Source: DATKZH01 sp964475955
GTDB taxonomy: Bacteria > Planctomycetota > Planctomycetia > Pirellulales > Thermoguttaceae
Direction of reading: 5' to 3'
Length of the DNA: 64,000 bases
Assembly (NCBI GenBank): GCA_964475955.1
Contig: CAYYZY010000009.1
Coordinates: 1 to 64,000, forward strand
Position numbers and translations under genes: made by a program. This document shows positions 23,776 to 32,373 of the stretch, one piece after another. Position 1 is the stretch's first letter. Each line of letters opens with the position of its first letter. The notes beneath the pieces were generated by a model, which saw only the letters and a list, made by a program, of their open reading frames with translations, did no database searches and was not told the DNA's origin.

Positions 23776-25170
23776 ATGCCAGTGACCGCCCAAGCGATGG
23801 AAAAATGGCTGCGCTGCCTGCTGGGGGCCGATCCCGAGGCGCCGAGGCTCGCGATCGGCGAGTATCTGGAGGCGATCCCCCGGTTGGACTCGTTGGCCGA
23901 CGTGCCTTCCGGCACGCCCGTGCTGGTCCGCGGCGACGTGGATGCCAAGCCGGGTCCGAGCGTGGGCGACGGCGACGTCCGCCTGCGGTCGATGAAGGAG
24001 ACCCTCGAATTCGGTCGCCAAAGGGGCTGGGTGCAGGTCATCTTCGGGCATATCGGCCGGAAGCCGGAGGGGTCGCTGGAGAAGGTCCGGGCGCGGCTGG
24101 GCGACATCCTGGGCTGCGACGTGGGGTTCGTGAAGGAGTGGCTCGATTCGCAGTCGAACACGATCCTCCCGGACGCCGCGGAGACGATCAAGTCGAGCGC
24201 CCCGGGCAGCCTGATCGTGTTGGAAAACACGCGGAAATACGACGCCGAACGGCTCCTCTGGAAGGCCAAGCCCGACGATATCCCCAAGCTGACCGAGCCG
24301 TTGGCCCACCTGGCCAACGAGTTTGCCGAGAAGGTGGCCAACGTGTACGTGCACGAGGCCTTCTCGGCGGGCAGCCTCGACAGCTCGAGCGTCGTGGTGC
24401 CGGCGGCCATGGATCGGGTTGCGCTGGGCAAGTACGCGGCCGGGGAGTTCACCGGCCCGCTGGCCACCTGTTTGGAGGCCCAGATGGTCGTGTTCAGCGG
24501 CCTGAAGATCGACAAGCTCGACGACCTGGAGGCGATGGTCGATCGCGGCAAGATCCGCTGGGTAATCACGGCCGGGTCGCTGGCCATGGCCCTGCGCAAG
24601 GCGGCCGCCGAGGTCGACGGCCAGCAGTTCTCGATGGGCGTGGCCGAATCGCCCGATCACGCCGACAAGCCGTACTACATCCCGCGTGAGCGGGTCGCCC
24701 AGGCGAGGACGATGATCGTCGAAGGCCGCGCGCGGGGCATCCGCTTCGTGATGCCCGTCGACTTCGTCCTGGGCGACGGGCAGGTCTCGGAGACGATCGG
24801 CCCGGATCAGCAGCAGTTGGACGTGGGACCCGCCACCCGGAAGTATTACGAAGAGCAGGTCGGCGAGTTCCTGGCCGAACACAAGGACGACGCCGAGTCG
24901 ACGGTCGTCTTCCACAACGGGGTGTTCGGGATGTTCGAGGAGCCGCAGTTCGCCGAAGGCACGAAGCACTTCATGGGCCAGTTGAAGCGGATGACCGAGG
25001 CGGGCGTGAAGGTGTTCGTCGGCGGCGGCGAGGGCGGCAAGGCGTTGGAGGCGTACGGGCAGCCTGACTGGGTGGCCCACAACTTCACGGCCGGCGGCAC
25101 GGTGCTCAACGCGTTGGGCAGCGAGCCGGTGCCGTACCTGGTCGCCCTTAAGATGGCCGCCAGCCGGTGA
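23776..25170 (+). CDS. Divergent phosphoglycerate kinase-family protein
   Basis: A 464-residue protein clearly of the PGK fold but longer than the usual 390-400 residues. Family landmarks appear in altered form: LVRGDVDAKPG (residue 51; canonical LVRVDFNVP), GHIGRKPEGS (91; canonical SHLGRP), ENTRKYD (150), SGLKIDKL (241; lysine kept), LDVGP (348), HNGVFGMFE (380; canonical WNGPMGVFE) and GGGEGGKA (417; canonical GGGDT/S). The substrate arginines and the hinge lysine are largely kept, while the Asp-Asn pair, the AHR loop and the nucleotide GGGD box are changed. It may be a PGK with altered specificity or a regulatory paralogue. ATG follows CGGAG at good spacing. It stands alone, not beside gap. 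Confidence 0.85.
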   Translation: MPVTAQAMEKWLRCLLGADPEAPRLAIGEYLEAIPRLDSLADVPSGTPVLVRGDVDAKPGPSVGDGDVRLRSMKETLEFGRQRGWVQVIFGHIGRKPEGSLEKVRARLGDILGCDVGFVKEWLDSQSNTILPDAAETIKSSAPGSLIVLENTRKYDAERLLWKAKPDDIPKLTEPLAHLANEFAEKVANVYVHEAFSAGSLDSSSVVVPAAMDRVALGKYAAGEFTGPLATCLEAQMVVFSGLKIDKLDDLEAMVDRGKIRWVITAGSLAMALRKAAAEVDGQQFSMGVAESPDHADKPYYIPRERVAQARTMIVEGRARGIRFVMPVDFVLGDGQVSETIGPDQQQLDVGPATRKYYEEQVGEFLAEHKDDAESTVVFHNGVFGMFEEPQFAEGTKHFMGQLKRMTEAGVKVFVGGGEGGKALEAYGQPDWVAHNFTAGGTVLNALGSEPVPYLVALKMAASR

Positions 25171-25317
25171 GCTTCTGCAAGAGGGATGGGCCAACTGGGC
25201 CGCGGCAGGCGAGCGGCGGGGCTTCTGGGGCGGGCGAGGCCCGGGAATTGGCGGGGGAACCGGGAGCATCGGGCGCATCGGGGCCCTGAAAGGCACTTCC
25301 GCCCTGAAAGAGACGTT

Positions 25318-25653
25318 TCAGGAAGCGGGGGCGACCCGCGCGCGATCGCAGAGGTCGGTCAGTTGCCCGACCATCTGGCGCAGCTCGGGTTCCGGCCGGG
25401 AATCTCGAATCGCGTGTTCCACGCCGGCAGCCAGGTGGGTGATGGGTTCGAAGCCGTAGCTGCCGGCCGCGCCCTTGAGTTGGTGTGCGAGCCTTCGCAG
25501 GCCCTCCCAGTCGCCTACGTCCAACCGATCGACGAGGGCCGCCGTGCGCTCGGGCATCTCGTTGACGAACATCTCGACGATGTCGCGCAGGTCCGGATCT
25601 TCCCCCAAGGTGGAGTAGAGCGGTTCGCTTGAGATCGCCGTGGGGGACTGCAT
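25318..25653 (-). CDS. Hpt (histidine phosphotransfer) domain protein
   Basis: A 111-residue single-domain protein with the Hpt signature LAHQLKGAAGSYGF (about residues 55-68), whose histidine receives phosphate from a receiver domain in multistep phosphorelays. The helices before and after fit the four-helix bundle of the family. AGGAGG lies about six bases before the ATG. No histidine kinase or response regulator is adjacent, so partners are encoded elsewhere. It is convergent with the PGK-like gene. Assignment rests on the motif and the length. Confidence 0.88.
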   Translation of the reverse strand: MQSPTAISSEPLYSTLGEDPDLRDIVEMFVNEMPERTAALVDRLDVGDWEGLRRLAHQLKGAAGSYGFEPITHLAAGVEHAIRDSRPEPELRQMVGQLTDLCDRARVAPAS

Positions 25654-26160
25654 GCTTGCCTCCTTCGGGGCGTGAAGCGCTGCGGGCGTCGTGCGTTGGG
25701 ATCGATGCGTGCCGATTTCTGTCTCTCTAAGACAACGATAGTTCGGCCGCGAGATCGAAGGGCGACGGCGGTGGAAGGTTTGCCATGAGATACCCCGTGG
25801 CAGCTTTTGTTTGTGACGGTGCCGTCAGTCGCACGTCGCCGCTGGCGTCGGCCCGACAGGCGCGGTTTCGTGGCGGTGGGCGAGGTGGCCCGACCCGTGC
25901 CGGCGAGCGATGCGGAGCGCGACGGTCGATTGGGCTGGTTTTCGGGGGCGGGCGACGCAACCCCTGCAACCGTCAAAGCCGGAAGAGGCGGAATTCCAAT
26001 CTGCGAGTTGTGGACAAACTGGGATGTTTGGCGAGAAATCGCGCAGGGGCCCGTCGATACATGTTCCTAGATTGGTGGCAGAGTTCGCACTCGCCGCCGT
26101 TTGTGTCGCTAGCAAACTAGGCTTCTGTTTCCCAGTTTCCCCTTTAGGAGAGCGTCTCCC
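25654..26160. other. Divergent spacer upstream of the cysteine-rich gene
   Basis: About 500 bases between the Hpt gene and the divergent cysteine-rich protein gene. It must hold the promoter of the latter. A weak TGGACA...AGAAAT pair lies near 26010-26040. The final 120 bases are noticeably more AT-rich than their surroundings. Confidence 0.45.
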
Positions 26161-26691
26161 ATGAACCGTCGTATCCTTCTCCCGGTGTTCGTGGCGGCGG
26201 CTGTCGTGGCCATGGCTGCTTCGGGCGCCCAGGCTGGCTTGTTCGGCAACCCCGGGTGCTGCGAGCCCGCCTGTTGCGAACCCGCCTGCTGTGAGCCCGT
26301 TTGCGCGCCCGCCTGTGGTCCGTGCGGTGGCCTGTTCCAGCGGTTGCGTGCACGTCTGGCTTGCTGCGCGCCTGCCGTTTGCGAGCCCGCCTGCTGCGAG
26401 CCGGCCGTTTGTGAGCCCGCCTGCTGCGAGCCGGCCGTTTGTGAGCCCGCCTGCTGCGAACCCGTTTGCGCGCCCGCCTGTGGTCCGTGCGGTGGTCTGT
26501 TCCAGCGGCTGCGTGCACGTCTGGCTTGCTGCGCCCCCGCGTGCTGCGAGCCCGCTTGCGGCCCGGTCTGCAACCCCTGCGGCGGCCTGTTCGCGCGGCT
26601 GCGTGCGTGCATGAGCTGCTGCGCCCCGGCCACCTGCTGCGCGCCGGCGTGCTGCGAGCCTGCCTGCTGCGAGCCCGCTTGCGCGAAGTGA
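26161..26691 (+). CDS. Secreted cysteine-rich CCEPA-repeat protein
   Basis: A 176-residue protein with a signal peptide (cleavage likely after AQA, residue 25). It has about 40 cysteines, over a quarter of the mature chain. Most of it is built of CCEPA and AVCEPA pentapeptides. Three longer modules interrupt these: two nearly identical CAPACGPCGGLFQRLRAR blocks and a third CNPCGGLFARLRAC block, each placing a short basic amphipathic helix between cysteine clusters. AGGAG precedes the ATG by about 10 bases, and a strong terminator follows. It could be a metal-binding, disulfide-cross-linked envelope or matrix protein. I do not recognise a named family. Cysteine synthase is the convergent neighbour, though they are transcribed separately. 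Confidence 0.85.
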   Translation: MNRRILLPVFVAAAVVAMAASGAQAGLFGNPGCCEPACCEPACCEPVCAPACGPCGGLFQRLRARLACCAPAVCEPACCEPAVCEPACCEPAVCEPACCEPVCAPACGPCGGLFQRLRARLACCAPACCEPACGPVCNPCGGLFARLRACMSCCAPATCCAPACCEPACCEPACAK

Positions 26692-26775
26692 GCCTGGCGG
26701 TTTGCGTTGCCGGACGGGGTTCTGCGGTCTGACCGCCGCATGAAGCACGTCGAGCCAATTCGTTCGTCGAACGTC

Positions 26776-26820
26776 AAACGGCCCTCCTGCCCCGGCAGGC
26801 GGGCCGTTTGTGTGTTTCTT
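26776..26820. terminator. Strong intrinsic terminator between convergent genes
   Basis: A long perfect outer stem (AAACGGCCC at 26776-26784 with GGGCCGTTT at 26801-26809), extended inward by TCCTGCC/GGCAGG, followed by TGTGTGTTTCTT. It ends the cysteine-rich gene and, because AAA precedes it, could also serve the convergent cysK transcript. Confidence 0.85.
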
Positions 26821-26897
26821 GGCTTGTGGGATTCGCAACGGGCGGAACGCGGCCGTCGAAGTTCACGCGCGTAGGGCTCCCGCCACGCGGCGGCCGG

Positions 26898-27857
26898 CTA
26901 CTCCGGGAAGAGCTTCGTCGACAAGTAGCGCTCCCCGAGGTCGGGCAGGACGGTGACGATCAGCTTGTCGCGGGACTCCTCCCGCCGGGCGACCTGAAGC
27001 GCCGCCCAGGCAGCCGCCCCGCAACTGATTCCGCACATGAATCCTTCGAGGCCGGCCAGTCGCCGGGTGGTCTCCATGGCGTGTTCGTCCTGCACGGTGA
27101 CGACTTCGTCGATCACGTCGACGTTGAGCACGCCGGGGATGAAACCCGCTCCGATCCCCTGGATCGTGTGCTTGCCCGGCTTGAGATCCTCACCGGCCAA
27201 TCGCTGACTGATCACCGGGCTGGCCGCGGGCTCCACGGCCACCACCTTGACCTCTGGCTTGCGGGACTTGAGCACTTCGCCCACGCCCGTGATCGTACCG
27301 CCGGTCCCCACGCCGGCGACGAAGACGTCGACGGCCCCCTCGGTATCGCGCCAGATTTCTTCGGCGGTCGTCGTCCGGTGGATTTCGGGATTCGCCGGGT
27401 TGTTGAATTGCTGCGGCATGTAGTAGGTCGGGTTCTCGGCCACCAGCTCCTCGGCCCTACGCACGGCCCCGGGCATGCCCTCGGCCGCCGGCGTGAGGAC
27501 GATCTCCGCGCCGAAGGCCTTGAGCAACCGCCGCCGTTCGAGGCTCATGCTTTCGGGCATGGTGACCATCAGGCGGTAGCCGCGGGAAGCGCACACGTAC
27601 GCCAGGCCGATGCCCGTGTTGCCGCTGGTCGGCTCGATGATCACCGTGTCGGGCTTGATCAGCCCGTCGCGCTCGGCCGCGTCGATCATCGACCTGCCGA
27701 TACGATCTTTCACGCTCCAGAGCGGATTGAAATTCTCCAGTTTTCCCAGCACGGTGCCCAGGCAGCCTTGGGCGATCCGCCGGAGCCGGACCAGCGGCGT
27801 GTTGCCGATGCACTGGGTGATGTCGTCGAAACGCCTGCTCGAGGAACCCGTAGCCAT
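26898..27857 (-). CDS. cysK: Cysteine synthase (O-acetylserine sulfhydrylase)
   Basis: A 319-residue PLP enzyme of usual CysK length. It makes L-cysteine from O-acetylserine and sulfide in the cytoplasm. Visible are the PLP lysine in the family block NPLWSVKDRIGRSM, the substrate loop PTSGNTGIGLAYV, the PLP phosphate loop GVGTGGTITGVGE and the C-terminal GISCGAAAWAAL. ATG at 27857 is chosen because MATGSSSRRFDDITQCIGNT aligns with known N-termini and AAAGGA precedes it; longer frames are unsupported. A repeat-rich spacer lies upstream. CysK versus CysM cannot be settled completely from motifs, but the loop sequences favour CysK. Confidence 0.93.
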   Translation of the reverse strand: MATGSSSRRFDDITQCIGNTPLVRLRRIAQGCLGTVLGKLENFNPLWSVKDRIGRSMIDAAERDGLIKPDTVIIEPTSGNTGIGLAYVCASRGYRLMVTMPESMSLERRRLLKAFGAEIVLTPAAEGMPGAVRRAEELVAENPTYYMPQQFNNPANPEIHRTTTAEEIWRDTEGAVDVFVAGVGTGGTITGVGEVLKSRKPEVKVVAVEPAASPVISQRLAGEDLKPGKHTIQGIGAGFIPGVLNVDVIDEVVTVQDEHAMETTRRLAGLEGFMCGISCGAAAWAALQVARREESRDKLIVTVLPDLGERYLSTKLFPE

Positions 27858-27912
27858 CACGATCCTTTCGTCCAGAGACCGCTCTTTTCTTCCCAGGCTT
27901 TGTCGGAGAACC

Positions 27913-27981
27913 GGAGGGTGCGTGCTTGCACGCACGCGCCGGAAGCGAGGTCTCCGCGTGGGTGCAAGCACCCACCCTCCA
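27913..27981. repeat. Inverted repeat with GGAGGGTGCGTGCTTGCAC arms
   Basis: The left arm at about 27913-27938 and right arm at about 27956-27981 are near-complementary, with a 17-base loop. Confidence 0.75.
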
Positions 27982-28019
27982 GAGCGCGCCGCCCCGGCCG
28001 TCTTCCCACGGTAACAGTT

Positions 28020-28184
28020 CAGCCAAATGAAGTGCCCAAAGGTGTAACAAGGAAAAAGGGAAAAGGGGGGAAGATGGGAATGGAAATACTGATGTTGTTA
28101 TGGGGCCATATTCCCTCACAGTCATCCGCTTCCCTTTTCTCCTCTTTTCCATTTTTCCTCTTCTTACACCTTCTTCAGATGGCT
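28020..28184. repeat. Long inverted repeat with purine/pyrimidine arms
   Basis: AGCCAAATGAAG and AAGGTGTAACAAGGAAAAA on the left match TTTTTCCTCTTCTTACACCTT and CTTCAGATGGCT on the right, with mismatches. The loop of about 90 bases is AT-richer than the surroundings. It may be a decayed mobile element or a transcript-level hairpin. Confidence 0.65.
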
Positions 28185-28402
28185 AAACAGATACTTCCCA
28201 CGAAGCCCAGCCTAGAACGCTGCAAATACTTCCCCCCCGGCAGCAACTATTTGGGGGCGCACGAGCCCCCGAAGGCGGGGAATTCTAAGCGTGTTTCCAA
28301 GCTTGGTCAACTCGGCGAGCGGCGGTCCGCCGCGGCGCGCAACGGCCGGGGGCCCCACGAAGCAGAGGGGGACACCTGCGAAAACGAGGCCGAGGCGTCG
28401 GG

Positions 28403-31400
28403 CTACTTCTTCTCTTCCGCTTCCAAGACCGCCTTGGCATGCCGGGCCAGGTGCCCGCGAAGGTCTCGCGTGTACTGCGTCAGGATTTGCCTGCCTACGC
28501 CGCCGTAGTCGCCGCAGCGATAGAGCGCCCTGGCCAGCAGCAGCTCGCGGAGGGAGTCGCGCCGGGTCTTGACGCCGGTGGTGCTCTGCTCCTCCTGATC
28601 GCGGCGGCGGGCCTCTTCGACCGTCTCGTGCACGTAGCCGGTCATGCCCGACTGGGTGAGCAACTCGGCCAGGGGGGGCGCGGCCGACTTGTCGCCGATC
28701 AGCTCCAGCGCCAACCCGACCGCCCGATGATGGGAGAAGTCGTCTTCGGCGGTGAGCCGTTTGGCCTTCTCGACGACCACGGGGACCGCCCTCGGATCGC
28801 GCGTCCTCCCCAGGGCGACGACGAGCCGATCGAGCCGACTCAGCGCCGTGCCGAATTGGCCCATGCCGCGGTAGTTCCATCCTTCGTCCCAGTCGTCGGC
28901 ACGCTCGACCTCGGCGGCAAGCGTCGGCAGTCCGGTGGCGTCGTCCAGCACGGCCAGGTAGTGGGCGTAGGTGAGCTTGTCGTCGGGGGCATCGGCTTCG
29001 TGGTAGGCCTCGCGCAAAAGGGGCAGCGCCTGCTCCGGGTGGGCAAGCAGGGCCGCGGCCGCCTGGGCCCGCTTCCGGATCTCCTCTTCCGACGCTTCCG
29101 GGTCGCGATTCTTGACGATCGCCACGGCGGCCGCCAGGCGCTCGGGCGCAAGCGGCAGGGAATCCTCATCGGTCAGCACGCTTTCGGGAAGATTGCCGAT
29201 CTCGACCAGGTGCTTTTGCAGCGCACGCATATCGATTTCCCGCAGGGGGACGTCGGCCTTGGCCGCCATGGCGGCCGCCACGCCCGCCGCGTAGCCCTGG
29301 TTCTGGATGTCGGGCTGCATGCGGGTCATGGGTACGGCGTCGCGATGGGCGCTCATGCCCAGACCGCCCACGAGGATGCCCTCCAGCCCCTTGGGCAGCA
29401 GGCAGCGGTAGGGCACGTGGATCCGAAATCCCCGATGGCCCGGGTGTTCGAGCTCGAGATACGGATCGATCGTGTACCCGTGCGAATCGAAATTGCTGTA
29501 GGCCACCTCGATCGTATCGGGGTAGGTGCGTTCGAGGACCTGGTCGAGCAGCGTGATCGTGTACTCGCCCACGATGCGCCGGCGCTCGCGGGTGTCGATC
29601 AGTTTTCCCTGATCGAAGGCGTCTTTGTACTTGTCCTTGGCGTATACGAACACGTGCCACATGTCGACCATGTCGGTTTCGTCGACGATGGTGAAGTCGG
29701 TGTTCGTGTAGGTGGTTCCCAGCTTGCGGCCCGGGAGCCCGGTGCCCTGCATGCCGAACTCCGTTTCGTCGGTGTACTGGGTGTCGGCCCCGGCGGCCAC
29801 GGCGACGTCGGAGTTGCCGGTGGTGTCGATCACCGCGTCGGCCAGCACGACGCCGCGGCCCTGGGGGGTGACGACGACCGCGCCCCTGACCCGGCCGTCT
29901 TCGACGAACGCCCCGCAGCCGAGCGTGCCGAACCAGGCGTCGCCCCCGGCCTTCCGCAGTTCGCTTCGCCACCACTGCTTGCGCTGCTCGATGACCCAGG
30001 AGGCGCTGGCCTCTTCCACGGTGGCGGTGAAGCCGGTCCGGTTGCCCCAGTAATACTTGGAGATGGCCCCGATCGTGCCGACGCCCCCGAGGCCGTGCAG
30101 GTATTCGACCACCAGCGTCTTGGCACCGCGCCGGGCCGCGCCGATGCCCGCCGGAGCGCCGCCGGTGCCGCCGCCGACCACGACGACGTCGTACCGGCCG
30201 AAGACGGGCAGCGACCGGGCCTCCTGCGGCACGGTGGCCAGCTCCTGAATCGGGCGCACGCCGACGAGCAACTCGCCCACGTCGCCCTCGGCCGCGGGCT
30301 CCGCCGCGGGCTTGCCCGGCAGCTTCAGATCGGCCAGCGCGGGCCGCTTCGCCGCCTCGGCGGCCGCCGCGTGGCCGACGCGCGCGCCGAGATCCATCAA
30401 GGCCAAGGGGCGCAGGAGCTTTTCCGCCTGCGCGCGGGAAACGTCGGCGCAGCCGCCGAGCACGTAGAGACCTGCGACGTCCGCCGGACGAAGCGCCCCC
30501 AGCGGCACGTGCCCGGGCCCCTGCCACGGCCCGTCGGCCATCGCCTGGCCGTGCATCGGGTCGGGGGGAACCTGGAGCAGCACGTTGGAGGTGAACTGCT
30601 GCTCCGGGTGGTAAGTCATGTCGCGCGCCTTTTGCTCGGCTGCGGCCCAGGAGGCGGGCGTGTCGCCTTCCATCGGGAGCTCGAGGGTGTACTCGATCAC
30701 CTGGAACCGGCCGCTGGAGGTCTCGGCCGGATTGGGGAAGGGGCCGCGGAACGGCGGATCGATGACTCGCGCCGTCATGTTCTCGCCCGTGCGGACCTCG
30801 CCGCCGATCACGACCCGCTTGAACGCGTGCGTGCCCGCCGGGAACGGCGCGAACTCCGCGCCGGCCAGTCGGGCGACGGTGGCACGAGCGGTCGCGTCGA
30901 TGATCGTTTTGGCCACGACGGCCTGGCGGCCCGCACGGTTGGCCATCACGATGCCGCTCGGGTTGCCCTGGGCGTCGCGCAGCACGTCGGTCACGTAGCA
31001 GCTATAGAGGAACGAGACGTCCGCATTGAGCAGCACGTTGTCGAGCGTTCGCTTGACGTGCATCGGGCGGGGCATGGGTCGCTTGGGCTCGGCGGCCGGC
31101 CTGTCCGGCGCCGGAGCGACGATCTCGATCTCGCCCAAGAGGATGCGGTCCACGTCGTCGGCCTTCTTGAAGTCGAGCTTGACGTAGCGGGTCTTCGCAT
31201 CGACCGCGGCGGAAAGGTAAGTCGGGTCCTCGGTCGACTCGTTCTCGATCGTGGCGACCTTCTTCCACGTCTCCTTGTCGTCGCTGGTGAAGAGGGTCAC
31301 CTCGCGGACCTCGAAGTTCTGCGCCCGCTCGGCCGACGAGCCGCGGAAGAAGACCATCGCGCGGACCTCATCGACGTGCTTCAATTCCTGCAAGTCGGCG

Positions 31401-31897
31401 ACGATCGTCGCGTCGCCGTCGTACTGCACGCTGTGGCTCGACGCGCTGGTCCACTCGCCGTCGGTCAGCTTGCGGGGCGGATCCGAGTCCTTGTGGATCG
31501 CCGCGCTGGGCACGTCGGCCTCGTACGTGAAATCCAAACGGTTCGGATCGGGGCCGTAGTGCGACCGGGCTTCGTCGGTGAACACCCGCTTGGCAAGTGG
31601 GCTGGCCGGCTCTTCGCCCTCCTCGAGCCAGAGCCGCAAGGTGGCGGTCATGTCGTCCCCCAGGTAGGGATGGGGCGCGGCCAGGAACACGTCGGCCCCC
31701 GCTTCGGCCGCGGAAAGCGCCGCGGAGACCGCGCCCGTGCCGCCGCCGACGACGACCACGTCGACCTCGTAGGCCACCGGAATATCTCGTGCCGATTCGT
31801 TCACCCGGGGCACGTCGGCCGCGGCCGTCGACGCAATCGCACAAGCCCACAATATCGGCGAGAGGGACAGCAGGGCGCTTCTGGTAGATGGTCTCAT
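28403..31897 (-). CDS. Secreted tandem FAD-dependent oxidoreductase
   Basis: A 1164-residue protein with a signal peptide (ending about ASTAAA). It contains two FAD-binding modules of the same family: VDVVVVGGGTGAVSAALSAA near residue 45 and YDVVVVGGGTGGAPAGIGAA near residue 570. Between them, about residues 120-265, lies an insert with discoidin/F5-8 type C character (SVQYDGDATIVADLQELKHV, TRYVKLDFKKADD). The C-terminal 250 residues are helical, repeat-like. Planctomycete proteins of this layout are often labelled FAD-dependent oxidoreductase or xanthan-lyase-like; a substrate cannot be named. Each half has its own dinucleotide loop, so the gene looks like an internal duplication or fusion. 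A short spacer with the assembly gap lies upstream. Confidence 0.85.
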   Translation of the reverse strand: MRPSTRSALLSLSPILWACAIASTAAADVPRVNESARDIPVAYEVDVVVVGGGTGAVSAALSAAEAGADVFLAAPHPYLGDDMTATLRLWLEEGEEPASPLAKRVFTDEARSHYGPDPNRLDFTYEADVPSAAIHKDSDPPRKLTDGEWTSASSHSVQYDGDATIVADLQELKHVDEVRAMVFFRGSSAERAQNFEVREVTLFTSDDKETWKKVATIENESTEDPTYLSAAVDAKTRYVKLDFKKADDVDRILLGEIEIVAPAPDRPAAEPKRPMPRPMHVKRTLDNVLLNADVSFLYSCYVTDVLRDAQGNPSGIVMANRAGRQAVVAKTIIDATARATVARLAGAEFAPFPAGTHAFKRVVIGGEVRTGENMTARVIDPPFRGPFPNPAETSSGRFQVIEYTLELPMEGDTPASWAAAEQKARDMTYHPEQQFTSNVLLQVPPDPMHGQAMADGPWQGPGHVPLGALRPADVAGLYVLGGCADVSRAQAEKLLRPLALMDLGARVGHAAAAEAAKRPALADLKLPGKPAAEPAAEGDVGELLVGVRPIQELATVPQEARSLPVFGRYDVVVVGGGTGGAPAGIGAARRGAKTLVVEYLHGLGGVGTIGAISKYYWGNRTGFTATVEEASASWVIEQRKQWWRSELRKAGGDAWFGTLGCGAFVEDGRVRGAVVVTPQGRGVVLADAVIDTTGNSDVAVAAGADTQYTDETEFGMQGTGLPGRKLGTTYTNTDFTIVDETDMVDMWHVFVYAKDKYKDAFDQGKLIDTRERRRIVGEYTITLLDQVLERTYPDTIEVAYSNFDSHGYTIDPYLELEHPGHRGFRIHVPYRCLLPKGLEGILVGGLGMSAHRDAVPMTRMQPDIQNQGYAAGVAAAMAAKADVPLREIDMRALQKHLVEIGNLPESVLTDEDSLPLAPERLAAAVAIVKNRDPEASEEEIRKRAQAAAALLAHPEQALPLLREAYHEADAPDDKLTYAHYLAVLDDATGLPTLAAEVERADDWDEGWNYRGMGQFGTALSRLDRLVVALGRTRDPRAVPVVVEKAKRLTAEDDFSHHRAVGLALELIGDKSAAPPLAELLTQSGMTGYVHETVEEARRRDQEEQSTTGVKTRRDSLRELLLARALYRCGDYGGVGRQILTQYTRDLRGHLARHAKAVLEAEEKK

Positions 31898-31969
31898 CGC
31901 TTGAGTCTCCCAGGGTGTGTCTGCGAGGGGGCAGGCGTTCGGACGCCGCGTTCGGCTCGCCGAGCGGCC

Positions 31970-32024
31970 ATTCCGCGTGCGCCCATTATAACGTCCCGGA
32001 CGATGGTCTCCAGGCAGGAAACCG
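31970..32024. repeat. 55-bp direct repeat, left copy (contig end)
   Basis: Identical over 55 bases to 32125-32179; the two copies exactly abut the run of N on either side. Confidence 0.95.
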
Positions 32025-32124
32025 NNNNNNNNNNNNNNNNNNNNNNNNNNNNNNNNNNNNNNNNNNNNNNNNNNNNNNNNNNNNNNNNNNNNNNNNNNNN
32101 NNNNNNNNNNNNNNNNNNNNNNNN
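32025..32124. other. Assembly gap (100 N)
   Basis: A run of exactly 100 undetermined bases, a conventional scaffold placeholder length. The flanking 55-bp exact duplication suggests the two contigs overlap and that the true gap is zero or negative. Confidence 0.97.
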
Positions 32125-32179
32125 ATTCCGCGTGCGCCCATTATAACGTCCCGGACGATGGTCTCCAGGCAGGAAACCG
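32125..32179. repeat. 55-bp direct repeat, right copy (contig start)
   Basis: Exact match of 31970-32024, starting at the first base after the N run. Confidence 0.95.
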
Positions 32180-32373
32180 CCTGATGGACCGTGGGAGAAA
32201 CCGCGGGAGGCTTGCGGAGAGGGCTCAGTCCTTGGTGCCGAGTGTGAGGAGCTGCGCACCAAGGCAATGGAGGTCCTAGGAGGAATTGCGGAGCCCGGTG
32301 TCGATCTCCGAAGCACGCGTCGTTATCTCACGGCTCCTCCGTCCAGTTCTGGGGATTTCGCTCGGAGGGAGCG

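Larger units (their letters stand above)
27858..28402. other. Repeat-rich spacer, no gene
   Basis: About 545 bases holding two inverted repeats (27913-27981 and 28020-28184). Nothing coding was supported. Confidence 0.6.

Noticed and set aside
26261..26690. Possible CRISPR-like or minisatellite array in the cysteine-rich gene
   Set aside because: The DNA repeats are in phase with codons (CCEPA units), continuous without spacers, and lie in a gene with a signal peptide, ribosome site and terminator.
28439..32146. A plus-strand frame crossing the N run opposite the tandem-FAD gene
   Set aside because: It reads through undetermined bases and mirrors the FAD protein gene; no independent support.
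31970..32179. The 55-bp duplication as an attachment site or insertion target duplication
   Set aside because: The copies abut the N run to the base and no integrase, transposase or phage gene is nearby. An assembly overlap explains it better.
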